Assembly: GCF_900110915.1 (NCBI RefSeq)
Contig: NZ_FOFG01000011.1
Coordinates: 62,001-126,000, forward strand
Source: Faunimonas pinastri
Lineage (GTDB): Bacteria; Pseudomonadota; Alphaproteobacteria; Rhizobiales; Afifellaceae
Length of the DNA: 64,000 bases
Reading direction: 5' to 3'
Position numbers and translations under genes: made by a program
The notes under the pieces: generated by a model
The model's input: the letters and a program-made list of their open reading frames with translations, nothing else
What the model was told of the DNA's origin: nothing
The model's database searches: none
Shown: piece after piece, positions 7,935 to 16,685 of the stretch
Layout of the letters: every line of letters starts with the position of its first letter
Position numbering within the stretch: the first letter of the stretch is position 1

Positions 7935-8252
7935 TTGGCAGACAGCGAGTTGAAGGACGGCAGGATCTATCTGCGCAGGACGGACGAGGAGAGAAAGCCG
8001 ATCCTGCAGCGACTGAACCGTATCGAAGGCCAGGTGCGTGGTCTGCGCGCGATGATCGAGGAAGATCGATACTGCCAGGACGAGGTGCAGCAGATCAATG
8101 CGGTGACCGCGGCGCTTCGGGAAGTGGCCCTGATCATCATCTCCCAGCATGTCTCGGAGGGAATCGAGCTGGCGTCGCAGGGAGCGGACAATTCCGAAGC
8201 CATTCACGATGTGATGAGCGTGCTGCGATCCGCCATGCGATTCAAGGAATAA
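7935..8252 (+). CDS. CsoR/FrmR (DUF156) family metal- or formaldehyde-sensing repressor
   Basis: A 105-residue all-helical repressor with the family core RLNRIEGQVRGLRAMIEED. The first sensing residue is the cysteine in RYCQDEV; 25 residues later is the histidine in ISQHVSEG. The position that holds the second cysteine in copper-sensing CsoR is glycine, so a Cys-His set like FrmR-type proteins is more likely than a copper site. The TTG at 7935 is chosen because GGAGG lies 9 bases before it; an ATG at 7917 is in frame but poorly spaced. It sits behind the catalase whose promoter carries a matching palindrome, so it is the likely regulator of that gene. Confidence 0.88.
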   Translation: MADSELKDGRIYLRRTDEERKPILQRLNRIEGQVRGLRAMIEEDRYCQDEVQQINAVTAALREVALIIISQHVSEGIELASQGADNSEAIHDVMSVLRSAMRFKE

Positions 8253-8266
8253 GCGGCGTCTGGAGT

Positions 8267-8293
8267 GAGGGGCCCGAGGTTTCCGGGCCTTTC
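8267..8293 (+). terminator. probable terminator after the CsoR/FrmR-family gene
   Basis: GGCCCG (8271-8276) pairs with CGGGCC (8284-8289) and the stem can extend outward by G-T pairs; TTTCC follows. It lies just after the repressor stop codon and before the sugar importer promoter. Confidence 0.55.
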
Positions 8294-8434
8294 CTCAGCG
8301 TTGGAAAATTCATCACGCGGATGGACACAACCCCTCTTTGCAAAAGTCGAGGGCTCTTCTAGTCTTCCCGTCTGGCCGGGAGCAAAGCGGACGACGATCC
8401 GCAATAAAAAACGGCCTCTGGGAAGGAAAAATCG

Positions 8435-9397
8435 ATGAAAATCCATACACTCCTCGCCGGAGCAGCCTTTGCTGCGCTGGTCGGTCTGTCCACGGCCGCG
8501 GTCGCGGCGGACAAGCTGACCGTCGGCTTCTCGCAGGTCGGTTCGGAATCCGGCTGGCGCGCGGCTGAGACCAAGGTTGCCAAGAGCGAGGCCGAGAAGC
8601 GCGGCGTCACGCTCAAGATCTCCGACGCTCAGCAGAAGCAGGAAAACCAGATCAAGGCGATCCGCTCCTTCATCGCGCAGGGCGTGGACGCGATCTTCGT
8701 CGCCCCGGTCGTGGCGACCGGCTGGGACTCGGTGCTGGCCGAGGCCAAGGACGCGAAGATCCCCGTCTTCCTGCTCGACCGCGACATCGACAGCAAGGAC
8801 AAGTCACTCTACATGGCCTCCGTCACCTCCGACCAGGTGGAGGAAGGACGCATCGACGGTCGCTGGCTGGTGAAGCAGACCAACGGCAAGTGCAATGTCG
8901 TGGAACTGCAGGGCACCGTCGGTTCCAGCCCCGCCATCTCCCGCAAGAAGGGCTTCGAGGAAGCCATTGCCGGCTCGCCCGGCGTGAAGATCATCCGCAG
9001 CCAGTCCGGCGATTTCACCCGGTCCGGCGGCAAGCAGGTGATGGAAAGCTTCATCAAGGCCGAGAACGGCGGCAAGAACATCTGCGCCGTCTATTCGCAT
9101 AACGACGATATGGCGATCGGCGCCATCCAGGCGATCAAGGAAGCCGGCCTGAAGCCCGGCAAGGACATCCTGGTGCTGGCCATCGACGGGGTGCCGGACT
9201 TCTTCAAGGCCATGTCTGAAGGCGAGGCCAACGCCACGGTCGAACTGTCGCCCGACATGGCAGGCCCCGCGCTCGACGCGCTGATCGCCTACAAGAAGGA
9301 CGGCACCATGCCGCCGAAGTGGATCAAGACCAAGTCGACGATCTTCTTCCCCGATACCGCGAAGGCCGAGTACGAGCGCCGCAAGAGCCTCTACTGA
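8435..9397 (+). CDS. ytfQ: periplasmic sugar-binding protein, YtfQ type
   Basis: A 320-residue binding protein with a signal peptide (MKIHTLLAGAAFAAL, cleavage near residue 24 after AVAA). The mature protein is a type I periplasmic binding fold: LTVGFSQVGSESGWR, QGVDAIFVAPV, VFLLDRDID and YSHNDDMAIGAIQAI. This matches YtfQ, the galactofuranose-binding component in E. coli. It captures the sugar in the periplasm for the YtfT/YjfF channel. It is the first gene of a four-gene operon and is followed by a strong hairpin, as is common where the binding protein must be made in excess. Other furanoses or pentoses remain possible ligands. Confidence 0.93.
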   Translation: MKIHTLLAGAAFAALVGLSTAAVAADKLTVGFSQVGSESGWRAAETKVAKSEAEKRGVTLKISDAQQKQENQIKAIRSFIAQGVDAIFVAPVVATGWDSVLAEAKDAKIPVFLLDRDIDSKDKSLYMASVTSDQVEEGRIDGRWLVKQTNGKCNVVELQGTVGSSPAISRKKGFEEAIAGSPGVKIIRSQSGDFTRSGGKQVMESFIKAENGGKNICAVYSHNDDMAIGAIQAIKEAGLKPGKDILVLAIDGVPDFFKAMSEGEANATVELSPDMAGPALDALIAYKKDGTMPPKWIKTKSTIFFPDTAKAEYERRKSLY

Positions 9398-9403
9398 GAG
9401 AGG

Positions 9404-9433
9404 GTCGGCTGCACCTTTCCGGGTGCGGCCGAC
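9404..9433 (+). terminator. intercistronic hairpin after ytfQ
   Basis: A 12-bp stem, GTCGGCTGCACC (9404-9415) with GGTGCGGCCGAC (9422-9433), one T-G pair and loop TTTCCG. There is no terminating T run. It probably stabilises the ytfQ mRNA or attenuates reading into ytfR. Confidence 0.55.
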
Positions 9434-9477
9434 TTCGTTTCTGATTGCGTTCTGATTGACCGGGGCCGGAGCCGAAC

Positions 9478-10983
9478 ATGACGGAGACGGGCCGCAAGGC
9501 GGTTCTGAAAGCCAGCGGGCTTTCCAAATTCTTCCCCGGCGTCCGGGCTCTGGACAAGGTGGATTTCGAGCTTGCCGAGGGTGAGATCCATGCCCTCCTG
9601 GGTGAGAACGGGGCGGGCAAGTCGACGCTGATTAAGCTTGTCACCGGCGTCTATGGCCGGGATGAGGGAACGATCCAACTGGCCGGCGAGGAGGTCGATC
9701 CCAAGGACACGACCGACGCGCAGCGGCTCGGCATCGGCACGGTCTATCAGGAGGTGAACCTCCTGCCGAACCTGTCGGTCGCCGAGAACCTGTTTCTGGG
9801 GCGGCAGCCCATGCGGTTCGGCCTGGTCGATCGGAAGGCGATGAAGGCTCGCGCCAAGGCTCTCCTGGCCGAGTACAACCTGCATCTCGATCCGGCGGAA
9901 CCGCTGAGCCGCTTTTCGGTGGCGGTGCAGCAGATTATCGCCATTGCCCGAGCGGTGGATCTGTCCGGCCGCGTGCTGATCCTCGACGAGCCCACCGCGA
10001 GCCTCGATGCGGGGGAGGTGCAGGTCCTCTTCCGCATCATGCGCCGGCTGCGCGACCGGGGAATGGGCGTGGTTTTCGTCACGCACTTCCTCGATCAGGT
10101 CTACGAGGTTTCCGACCGCATCACCGTGTTGCGCAATGGCCGGCTGGTCGGCACGCGCGAAACGGCAGAGCTCCCGCGCCTGGAGCTTGTAAGCATGATG
10201 CTCGGGCGCGAACTGTCGGCGGAAGCCCTGCATCGCGGAGGGCGTCGCGAGGTCGCCGGCGAGCCGCTGGTTTCCTTCAAGGGCTTCGGCAAGAACCGCT
10301 ATGTCGAGCCGTTCGATCTGGAGATCCGGCGCGGCGAAGTCGTCGGCATGGCCGGGCTTCTGGGCTCCGGGCGCACGGAAACGGCGAAGCTCGCCTTCGG
10401 CATCGAACAGGCGGATTCCGGTGAGGCGCGGGTGGAGGGACACCCTGTGAAGCTGCAATCGCCGCGCGACGCGATCCGCCTTCGCTTCGGCTATTGCCCT
10501 GAAGACCGCAAGACGGAGGGCATCGTCGGCGAACTCAGCGTGCGCGAGAACATCATCCTGGCGCTGCAGGCCCGCCGGGGCTGGTTGAAGCCGCTTCCCC
10601 GCCGCGAGCAGGAAGAGATCGCCGGCCGCTACATCAAGCTTCTCGGCATCAAGACTCCCGACGCGGAGCGGTCGATCCAGTTTCTCTCCGGCGGCAATCA
10701 GCAGAAGGCGCTGCTCGCCCGCTGGCTGGCGACCGACCCGGAATTCCTGATCCTCGACGAACCCACGCGCGGCATCGATGTCGGCGCGCATGCCGAGATC
10801 ATCCGGCTGATCGAACGGCTCTGCGACGACGGACTGGCGCTGCTCGTGATCTCGTCGGAGATCGAGGAGATCGTGTCCTACAGCGATCGCGTGGTCGTTC
10901 TGCGCGACCGCCGGCACGTCGGCTCGCTTTCAGGTGACGAGGTGGCGATGGAGCCGATCATGCAGACGATTGCCGGAGCCTGA
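9478..10983 (+). CDS. ytfR: sugar ABC transporter ATP-binding protein, YtfR type (two NBDs)
   Basis: A 501-residue tandem ABC ATPase, the usual CUT2 length. The first half has Walker A GENGAGKST near residue 42, a degenerate signature (FSVAVQQIIAIARA) and Walker B VLILDEPTASLD. The second half has the altered P-loop GLLGSGRTETAKL usual in this family, signature LSGGNQQKALLARW and FLILDEPTRGIDVG. It powers uptake through YtfT and YjfF at the cytoplasmic face. It starts 80 bases after ytfQ, the gap being filled by a hairpin, and ends 4 bases before ytfT. Confidence 0.95.
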   Translation: MTETGRKAVLKASGLSKFFPGVRALDKVDFELAEGEIHALLGENGAGKSTLIKLVTGVYGRDEGTIQLAGEEVDPKDTTDAQRLGIGTVYQEVNLLPNLSVAENLFLGRQPMRFGLVDRKAMKARAKALLAEYNLHLDPAEPLSRFSVAVQQIIAIARAVDLSGRVLILDEPTASLDAGEVQVLFRIMRRLRDRGMGVVFVTHFLDQVYEVSDRITVLRNGRLVGTRETAELPRLELVSMMLGRELSAEALHRGGRREVAGEPLVSFKGFGKNRYVEPFDLEIRRGEVVGMAGLLGSGRTETAKLAFGIEQADSGEARVEGHPVKLQSPRDAIRLRFGYCPEDRKTEGIVGELSVRENIILALQARRGWLKPLPRREQEEIAGRYIKLLGIKTPDAERSIQFLSGGNQQKALLARWLATDPEFLILDEPTRGIDVGAHAEIIRLIERLCDDGLALLVISSEIEEIVSYSDRVVVLRDRRHVGSLSGDEVAMEPIMQTIAGA

Positions 10984-10987
10984 GCGG

Positions 10988-11992
10988 ATGACTGGAATGG
11001 CTCCCGCATTTCCCGCAATCCGCAAGGCCTTGCCGCAGATCGGCGCGCTCGCCGTCGTGCTCCTGGCGAACTGGCTGGTCTTTCCCGGCTTCTTCGACAT
11101 CCGCCTGCAGGACGGGCGGCTCTTCGGCAGCGTCGTCGACGTCTTCGTGCGCGGCGCGCCGGTGGCGTTGCTGGCTCTGGGCATGACGCTGGTGATCGCG
11201 ACGAAGGGCATCGACCTGTCCGTCGGCGCCGTCATGGCGATCGCCGGTGCGGTCGCGGCCAGCATGACGAATGCCGGCCACGGCCTGCCGCTGACCATCC
11301 TCGCCGCTATCGGCGTCGGGCTCGTCTGCGGGCTGTGGAACGGCATGCTGGTGGCGCTGCTCCGCATCCAGCCGATCGTGGCGACGCTGATCCTGATGGT
11401 GGCGGGCAGGGGTATCGCCCAGCTCATCACGGAAGGGCAGATCATCACCTTTGTCGATCCCGCGCTGATCTTCCTGGCGGGCGGCTCGTTCCTGTCGATC
11501 CCGATGCCCGTCGTGCTCGTCATCCTGATGTTCGTGCTGACGCTGCTGCTTGTGCGCGCGACGGCGCTCGGGCTGATGATAGAGGCCATCGGCGTTAACC
11601 TCCTGTCCTCGGCCTATTCAGGCGTGAACACCAAGGTCGTGCTGATCGCGGTCTATGGGTGGGCCGGCATCTGCGCGGCGGTCGCCGGGCTCGTCGTCGC
11701 GGCCGATATCCACGGGGCCGATGCCAACAATGCCGGGCTCTGGCTGGAACTCGACGCGATCCTGGCCAGCGTGATCGGCGGCACGTCGCTGCTCGGCGGC
11801 CGCTTCAACATCACGCTGGCGCTGCTGGGCGCGCTGATCATCCAGGCGATGAATACCGGCATCCTGCTCAGCGGTTTCAGGCCGGAGTTCAACCTGGTCG
11901 TCAAGGCGCTGGTGGTGCTCGCGGTGCTGCTCTTCCAGTCGCCGCAACTGATGGGAATGCTTCGCGTGACGTTCCGGAGGGCGCCGAAATGA
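10988..11992 (+). CDS. ytfT: sugar ABC transporter permease, YtfT type
   Basis: A 334-residue inner membrane permease of the RbsC/BPD_transp_2 family with about ten hydrophobic segments. Family motifs include TKGIDLSVGAVMAIAGAV near residue 75 and the conserved IGGTSLLGG loop near residue 260. It pairs with YjfF to form a heteromeric channel energised by YtfR. The start at 10988 lies 4 bases after the ytfR stop. Its stop overlaps the yjfF start as ATGA, so the two permeases are translationally coupled. The second half of the ATGA-linked pair differs in sequence, as in E. coli. Confidence 0.94.
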   Translation: MTGMAPAFPAIRKALPQIGALAVVLLANWLVFPGFFDIRLQDGRLFGSVVDVFVRGAPVALLALGMTLVIATKGIDLSVGAVMAIAGAVAASMTNAGHGLPLTILAAIGVGLVCGLWNGMLVALLRIQPIVATLILMVAGRGIAQLITEGQIITFVDPALIFLAGGSFLSIPMPVVLVILMFVLTLLLVRATALGLMIEAIGVNLLSSAYSGVNTKVVLIAVYGWAGICAAVAGLVVAADIHGADANNAGLWLELDAILASVIGGTSLLGGRFNITLALLGALIIQAMNTGILLSGFRPEFNLVVKALVVLAVLLFQSPQLMGMLRVTFRRAPK

Positions 11993-12960
11993 ATCAGAGA
12001 ACCTTTCCGCTCTTCGTTACCGCTGCGGTCTTCGCGCTGGCCTATGCCTTCTGCCTGTCGCGGTTCCCGGCCTTCGCCTCGACGCGGGTGTTCGCCAACC
12101 TCCTCACCGACAATGCCTTTCTCGGCATCGTCGCGGTCGGCATGACCTTCGTGATCATTTCCGGCGGCATCGATCTCTCCGTCGGCTCGGTCATCGCCTT
12201 CACCGGCGTGTTCCTGGCGATCATGATCGAGCGCGTCCACGTCAATCCGTGGCTGGCCTTCGTGATGATCCTGATCATTGCAGCATTGTTCGGAGCGGGG
12301 ATGGGGGCGATCATTCATTTCCTGCGGATGCCGCCGTTCATCGTGACGCTCGCCGGCATGTTCCTGGCGCGGGGCATGAGCTTCGTGCTGACGGCGGACT
12401 CGATCCCGATCAACCACCCGCTTTACGCGCAGCTGAACGAGCTGGTGATCCGGCTTCCCGGCGGCGGTCGGCTGACGCTTATCGCGGTCGTCATGCTGCT
12501 GGTCTTCGCCGGCGGCATCGTGCTGGCGCATTTCACGCGGTTCGGCTCCTACGTCTATGCGCTCGGCGGCAACCGGACCTCGGCGGAGCTGATGGGTGTG
12601 CCCGTCGCATCCGCGACGATCCGCATCTATGTGCTTTCCAGCGTGCTGGCGGCGGTTTCCGGCATCGTCTTTTCGCTCTACACGTCCGCGGGTTACTCGC
12701 TGGCGGCCACGGGGGTGGAGCTCGACACGATCGCGGCGGTGATCATCGGCGGCACGTTGCTCACCGGCGGCAGCGGCTATGTGATCGGCACCTTCGTGGG
12801 CATCCTGATCCAGGGTCTGATCCAGACCTACATCACCTTCGACGGTACGCTCAGCAGCTGGTGGACCAAGATCGCCATCGGCATCCTGCTCTTCGCCTTC
12901 ATCGCGCTGCAGCGGGTGGTCACCATGGCGTGGCCGATGCGGCGGGTGCAGGCGGCGTGA
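11989..12960 (+). CDS. yjfF: sugar ABC transporter permease, YjfF type
   Basis: A 323-residue permease of the same family as YtfT. Motifs are IISGGIDLSVGSVIAFTG near residue 60, FGSYVYALGGNRTSAELMG near residue 185 and IIGGTLLTGGSG near residue 250. It is the second membrane half of the YtfQRT-YjfF importer. Start overlaps the ytfT stop by 4 bases. It ends the operon: the next gene is convergent and begins 4 bases after the stop, with no room for a separate terminator. Confidence 0.94.
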   Translation: MNQRTFPLFVTAAVFALAYAFCLSRFPAFASTRVFANLLTDNAFLGIVAVGMTFVIISGGIDLSVGSVIAFTGVFLAIMIERVHVNPWLAFVMILIIAALFGAGMGAIIHFLRMPPFIVTLAGMFLARGMSFVLTADSIPINHPLYAQLNELVIRLPGGGRLTLIAVVMLLVFAGGIVLAHFTRFGSYVYALGGNRTSAELMGVPVASATIRIYVLSSVLAAVSGIVFSLYTSAGYSLAATGVELDTIAAVIIGGTLLTGGSGYVIGTFVGILIQGLIQTYITFDGTLSSWWTKIAIGILLFAFIALQRVVTMAWPMRRVQAA

Positions 12961-12963
12961 GCC

Positions 12964-13743
12964 TCAGGCGTTGAGATCATACGGCCAGTTCGGCACGGTG
13001 AAGGCGCCGCCATCGACGAAAAGGGTCTGGCCCGTCACGAACCCGGCCGCGTCGGAGGCGAGGAACAGCACCACGCCCGCGACATCGCCCGGCTGCCCCA
13101 CGCGGCCAAGCGGCGTCACCCGCGCCCAGGTCTCGCCGTAGTCGGGCGCCTCGCGCCGGGTGCGTTCCAGCTCGATCGCGCCGGGCGCCACGCAATTGAC
13201 GCGGATGCGGTGTGGCCCGAGTTCCACGGCGGCGACCTTGGTGAACTGCTCGATCCCGCCCTTCGACGCGGTGTAGTCGACAAGGCGGGGAAAGGGCACG
13301 CGGTTGCAGGCCGAGCCGATATTGACGATCGTTCCGGGCTGGCCGTGCTCGATCATCAGCTGCGCCGCGCGCTGCGTGTTGAGGAAGCAGCCCTTGAGGT
13401 TGGTCCGGACCACCCGGTCCCAGTCCTCTTCGGCCAGATCCAGCAAGGGCGCCCAGGTCTGCACCCCGGCATTGTTGACGAGAAGGTCCGGCGCGCGGCC
13501 GAAGGTGGACACGGCCTCGTCGTAGAAGGAAAGCACCTCGCTTCGGATGCCGACATCGCACGCGACCGCCAGCGCCTTGCGGCCGAGCGCCGTGACGCGG
13601 CCGGCCACCTCGTCGGCCTCCACCTTCTCTCCGAGGTAAGCGATGGCGACGTTCCAACCCGCCTCGGCCAGCCGCAGCACGATCTCTCTCCCTATGCCGG
13701 TGCTGCCTCCAGTGACGACGGCGAGCTTTCCTTCCCCTGACAT
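12964..13743 (-). CDS. SDR-family oxidoreductase (glucose/fucose dehydrogenase-like)
   Basis: A 259-residue classical short-chain dehydrogenase. It shows the cofactor motif TGGSTGIGRE near residue 11, NNAG near residue 90, the catalytic serine in NIGSACN and the YTASKGG tyrosine-lysine pair. NAD(P)-linked oxidation of a sugar or polyol is likely. It is convergent with the ytf operon, so joint catabolism of the imported sugar is plausible but not shown. The start at 13743 has CGGAGAA upstream; the frame extends to 13815 but that would run into the neighbouring mnhD end. Confidence 0.9.
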   Translation of the reverse strand: MSGEGKLAVVTGGSTGIGREIVLRLAEAGWNVAIAYLGEKVEADEVAGRVTALGRKALAVACDVGIRSEVLSFYDEAVSTFGRAPDLLVNNAGVQTWAPLLDLAEEDWDRVVRTNLKGCFLNTQRAAQLMIEHGQPGTIVNIGSACNRVPFPRLVDYTASKGGIEQFTKVAAVELGPHRIRVNCVAPGAIELERTRREAPDYGETWARVTPLGRVGQPGDVAGVVLFLASDAAGFVTGQTLFVDGGAFTVPNWPYDLNA

Positions 13744-13811
13744 TCGGTTCTCCGAGAGATGCTTCTTGCCCGCAGTCCTACACCGAATGGGGTTGCCGTC
13801 CAGCGTCGCGG

Positions 13812-15587
13812 TCAAAACGCGAAGGCGACGCCCAGGCCGGCAAGTCCGATCATCATCCAGGCGGCGTAATCCCCGATATGGCCGCTATGGATGCGGTCGA
13901 GCGCGAGGAAAATCGGCCCGAAGATCGCCTGCACGGCAGCGGTCAGCGCTTTTGGGATGTCGTCACGGAACAGCTCGAACGCGGCGATCAGCAGCGCCAG
14001 CGCGACCGAGGCCCAGGGCAGGAGCTTGCCTGGGATCTCCGTCGCCCCGGTGGGCGGCGCGACGGCGTGGATCTCGATGCCGGCCGCGCTTGGCGGACCG
14101 CCAGCCGCAAGGTGCGATGCCAGATGCTCCGCGAGCGGGGTCAGGTCGTGCATTCCCACGAGCAAGGCGAACGTCAGGAAGACCGCAGCCGGAAGCAGCA
14201 TCAGCCACATCGGCCGGTTGGCCTTTTCGTGCTCGGGCTTGCCCGGCGACTGCGATTCCTCGCCGGGATCGGGTCCCAGGCCCAGGAATATGCGGCCGGT
14301 GGCGCGGAGCACGGCCGCACCCGTCAGCGCGGAGCCAAGTGCCAGCGCGAACGGGATCCATGCATGACGCATGCCCGCCGCCGCGTCGATGTCGTGCTTC
14401 CCCAGCTCCATGGCGCCGAGCGGCAGCCCGGCCAGCAGCAACCCGCCGAGGGCGAACGCCACGCCGGTGAGCGGCAGGTGCCGCGCCTTGCCCCGCAGCT
14501 CGATCTCGTCGACGTTCTGGCACTTCGACATGAGGATGCCCGCACCCATGAAAAGCGCGGCCTTCACCAGGCTGTGCCCGAGAAGATAGAGCAGCATCCC
14601 GGAGAGCGCGGGCCGCGTCAGCATCGCGACGCCGACCAGCAGTATGCCCATATGCGAGATCGTGGAAAAGGCGAGTAGCCGCTTCACGTGCCGCTGCATC
14701 AGGCTCGTGGCCCCACCGACGACGGCGGTGACGGTGCCCGCGTAGAGCAGCACATCGGTCTGCAGCCCGCCGAGGACGCCCGCCGGCACGAACAGGGCCC
14801 AGCCGAGCCGCGCGATCCCGAAGAGCGCGATCGGCACCATCATACCGGAGAAGATCACGCAGACCGGCGTCGGCGCGACGGCATGGGCCTCGGTGAGCCA
14901 GAAGTGGAAGGGCAGGATCGCCCCCTTGATCAGCAGCGCCGCCAGCACGAGCAGGCATGCCATGGCGACCAGCGCATCGGGCGGCCCGGCGGACAGCGCC
15001 TCGCCGATCTGCGCGAGGTTCAGCGCCGAGGTGCGGGCGTAGATCAGGCCGATCCCGGACAGCATCAGGAAAGAGCCGATGCTGTTGATCACCGTGAAAT
15101 TCAGCGCGCCTTCCAGCGACGAGGCTTCCAGCTTGTAGCCGGTGAGCGCGAAGGCCGCGACGCTCATCAGCTCGAAGAAGACGAAGAAGTTGAATAGGTC
15201 GCCGGTCAGGCAGAACCCTGTCATGGCAGCGAGGAAAACCAGCATGAGAACGTGGAAGCGGGTCCCCACATCGTCGAAGAAGGCCCAGCCGAAGACGAAG
15301 CTGCCGATGAAGAGAATGGCCGCCAGCAGCGCCACGCTGGCGCCCAGGGGATCGACCACGAAGGCGATGCCGAGCGCGAGGCGGCCTTGCGGTTGCCAGC
15401 CGCCGAACCAGTAGGTGAGCGGCGTATCCCAGGAACGCGCGGCAAGCATCGCGCAGACCACCGCGACCGCGACCGCGACGACGAGGGCGAGCAGGTCGGG
15501 CGCGCGCTTCGGCAGGATCTTGTCCGCGCCGAGCAGGAACGCTGCCGCCAGGAGCGGCAATACGACGGGCAGGGGAATGAGGTTCAT
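13812..15587 (-). CDS. mnhD: Mrp/Mnh antiporter subunit D (MbhH-like), long form
   Basis: A 591-residue member of the NuoL/M/N-like proton channel family. Key segments are visible: FFVFFELMSVAAFALTGY with the membrane glutamate, LLIKGAILPFHFWLTEAHAV with the lysine, and HSLVKAALFMGAG. Residues 430-591 are an extra C-terminal part with a polar linker and two further hydrophobic segments ending GHIGDYAAWMMIG, longer than the roughly 500-residue MrpD norm. It is the only antiporter-like subunit in this operon. It moves protons or sodium across the inner membrane. Last gene of the operon, 1 base after mnhC. Confidence 0.93.
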   Translation of the reverse strand: MNLIPLPVVLPLLAAAFLLGADKILPKRAPDLLALVVAVAVAVVCAMLAARSWDTPLTYWFGGWQPQGRLALGIAFVVDPLGASVALLAAILFIGSFVFGWAFFDDVGTRFHVLMLVFLAAMTGFCLTGDLFNFFVFFELMSVAAFALTGYKLEASSLEGALNFTVINSIGSFLMLSGIGLIYARTSALNLAQIGEALSAGPPDALVAMACLLVLAALLIKGAILPFHFWLTEAHAVAPTPVCVIFSGMMVPIALFGIARLGWALFVPAGVLGGLQTDVLLYAGTVTAVVGGATSLMQRHVKRLLAFSTISHMGILLVGVAMLTRPALSGMLLYLLGHSLVKAALFMGAGILMSKCQNVDEIELRGKARHLPLTGVAFALGGLLLAGLPLGAMELGKHDIDAAAGMRHAWIPFALALGSALTGAAVLRATGRIFLGLGPDPGEESQSPGKPEHEKANRPMWLMLLPAAVFLTFALLVGMHDLTPLAEHLASHLAAGGPPSAAGIEIHAVAPPTGATEIPGKLLPWASVALALLIAAFELFRDDIPKALTAAVQAIFGPIFLALDRIHSGHIGDYAAWMMIGLAGLGVAFAF

Positions 15588-15588
15588 G

Positions 15589-15930
15589 TCAGTCTCGCGC
15601 CGGCTGCAGGTCGTCCGGATTGATGCTGCCGCGCTTCTTCTGGAGCTGCAGCGCCAGCGAGAGAAGCAGCGCGGAGACGGCCGCGCCGACCACGATGTCG
15701 GTCAAGACAAGCGCCTGCAGCACGGGATCGGCCGCGGGGCCCGGCGGATGGTCGGAAAAGATCGGCGCGCCCAATCCACTGCGGTAGCCGACGGAGAGCA
15801 ACAGCACATAGGTGGAGGACTGGATCACCGTGAGGCAGCCGATGGCGTGGACATAGTTGCGGCTGGTCACGATGCCATAAAGCCCGACAAGGAAGAGCCA
15901 GCCTGCGACGAGATAGGGAAGGATGCTCAC
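15589..15930 (-). CDS. mnhC: Mrp/Mnh antiporter subunit C (NuoK-like)
   Basis: A 113-residue NuoK/MrpC family subunit with three membrane segments: PYLVAGWLFLVGLYGIVTS, a central strand-breaking helix GCLTVIQSSTYVLLLSVGY, and LVLTDIVVGAAVSALLLSLA with the conserved aspartate. It forms part of the membrane arm beside MnhD. The GTG start at 15930 overlaps the mnhB stop by 4 bases (GTGA), so no ATG is used. It is followed immediately by mnhD. Confidence 0.92.
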   Translation of the reverse strand: MSILPYLVAGWLFLVGLYGIVTSRNYVHAIGCLTVIQSSTYVLLLSVGYRSGLGAPIFSDHPPGPAADPVLQALVLTDIVVGAAVSALLLSLALQLQKKRGSINPDDLQPARD

Positions 15931-16685
15931 TCGTCGTCTTCCTTGGGCTGGCGTGTTTCTTCCAGGAATTCCAGCGCGATGGTGCAGAAACCGCCGATCA
16001 CCGCCATGCCGACAGCGACATTGAGGATCGGGATGATGCCGCCGGAGAGCATGGAGCCGACCTCGCCCAGGGGCAGCACGTTCTCCAGATAGCTCCCGCC
16101 GGTGAAGAGGGGCACCAGACCGACCACGAGATAGATCGCGACGCCACACGCTTCGAGCACGTCGAGCGCGGTGGAATGCACGATCAGCCGCCAAGCGGCG
16201 TAGCCCTCGCCGAAATACACCAGCAAGGCGGAAGCCGCGACGATGACGCCGCCCTGGAACCCCCCGCCGGGCGTCAGCTGCCCGTGCAGGATGACATACA
16301 AGCCGAACACGAGCGTCGTCGGCGCCACCCAGCGGCCGAGCCCGGTCACCGCTTCGCTGCGGCCCTCGCGGCGGCGATGCAGGATCTCGCTCGGATCGGC
16401 GCTGCGGGCCTCGCCGCGGGCGCCTCGAAGCAGCATGACGACGCCCGTGACGGCGGTGAACAGGATGAATTCCTCGCCGAGCGTATCAATGCCGCGAATA
16501 TCGAAGTTCACGGCCGCAACCATATTGGTGACATGCCGGAGCGCCTCGCCCTGCGCGTTGACCGCGTCGCCATACGGATTGGTGTGCTGCCCGAAGGCTG
16601 GCAGGCCGCGAAGGCCGGCGAGGATGAGGGGCAGGCAGACCAGCGCGGCGGCGAAGAAGGCGATGAGCCGGACGGCGCGGCTCAT
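15927..16685 (-). CDS. mnhB: MbhE-MnhB fusion subunit of Mrp-type complex
   Basis: A 252-residue membrane protein that joins two families. Residues 1-95, with FDIRGIDTLGEEFILFTAV, match MbhE, which is also the extreme C-terminal part of MrpA. Residues 115-245, with LHGQLTPGGGFQGGVIVAAS, match MrpB. In most bacteria the first part is fused to MrpA instead. Here it is joined to MnhB, and MrpA itself is missing. Coupled at both ends by 4-base overlaps to the DUF4040 gene and mnhC. Confidence 0.9.
   Translation of the reverse strand: MSRAVRLIAFFAAALVCLPLILAGLRGLPAFGQHTNPYGDAVNAQGEALRHVTNMVAAVNFDIRGIDTLGEEFILFTAVTGVVMLLRGARGEARSADPSEILHRRREGRSEAVTGLGRWVAPTTLVFGLYVILHGQLTPGGGFQGGVIVAASALLVYFGEGYAAWRLIVHSTALDVLEACGVAIYLVVGLVPLFTGGSYLENVLPLGEVGSMLSGGIIPILNVAVGMAVIGGFCTIALEFLEETRQPKEDDE

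Noticed and set aside
9391-10917. Minus-strand frame of 508 codons across ytfR
   Set aside because: Shadow of a well-supported ATPase with both Walker motifs on the plus strand.
10988-12960. Two permeases as a recent gene duplication
   Set aside because: YtfT and YjfF differ widely and this pair is the normal arrangement of the family.
13744-13815. Longer start of the SDR at 13815
   Set aside because: The extra 24 residues are not SDR-like and the ATG at 13743 has a good binding site.
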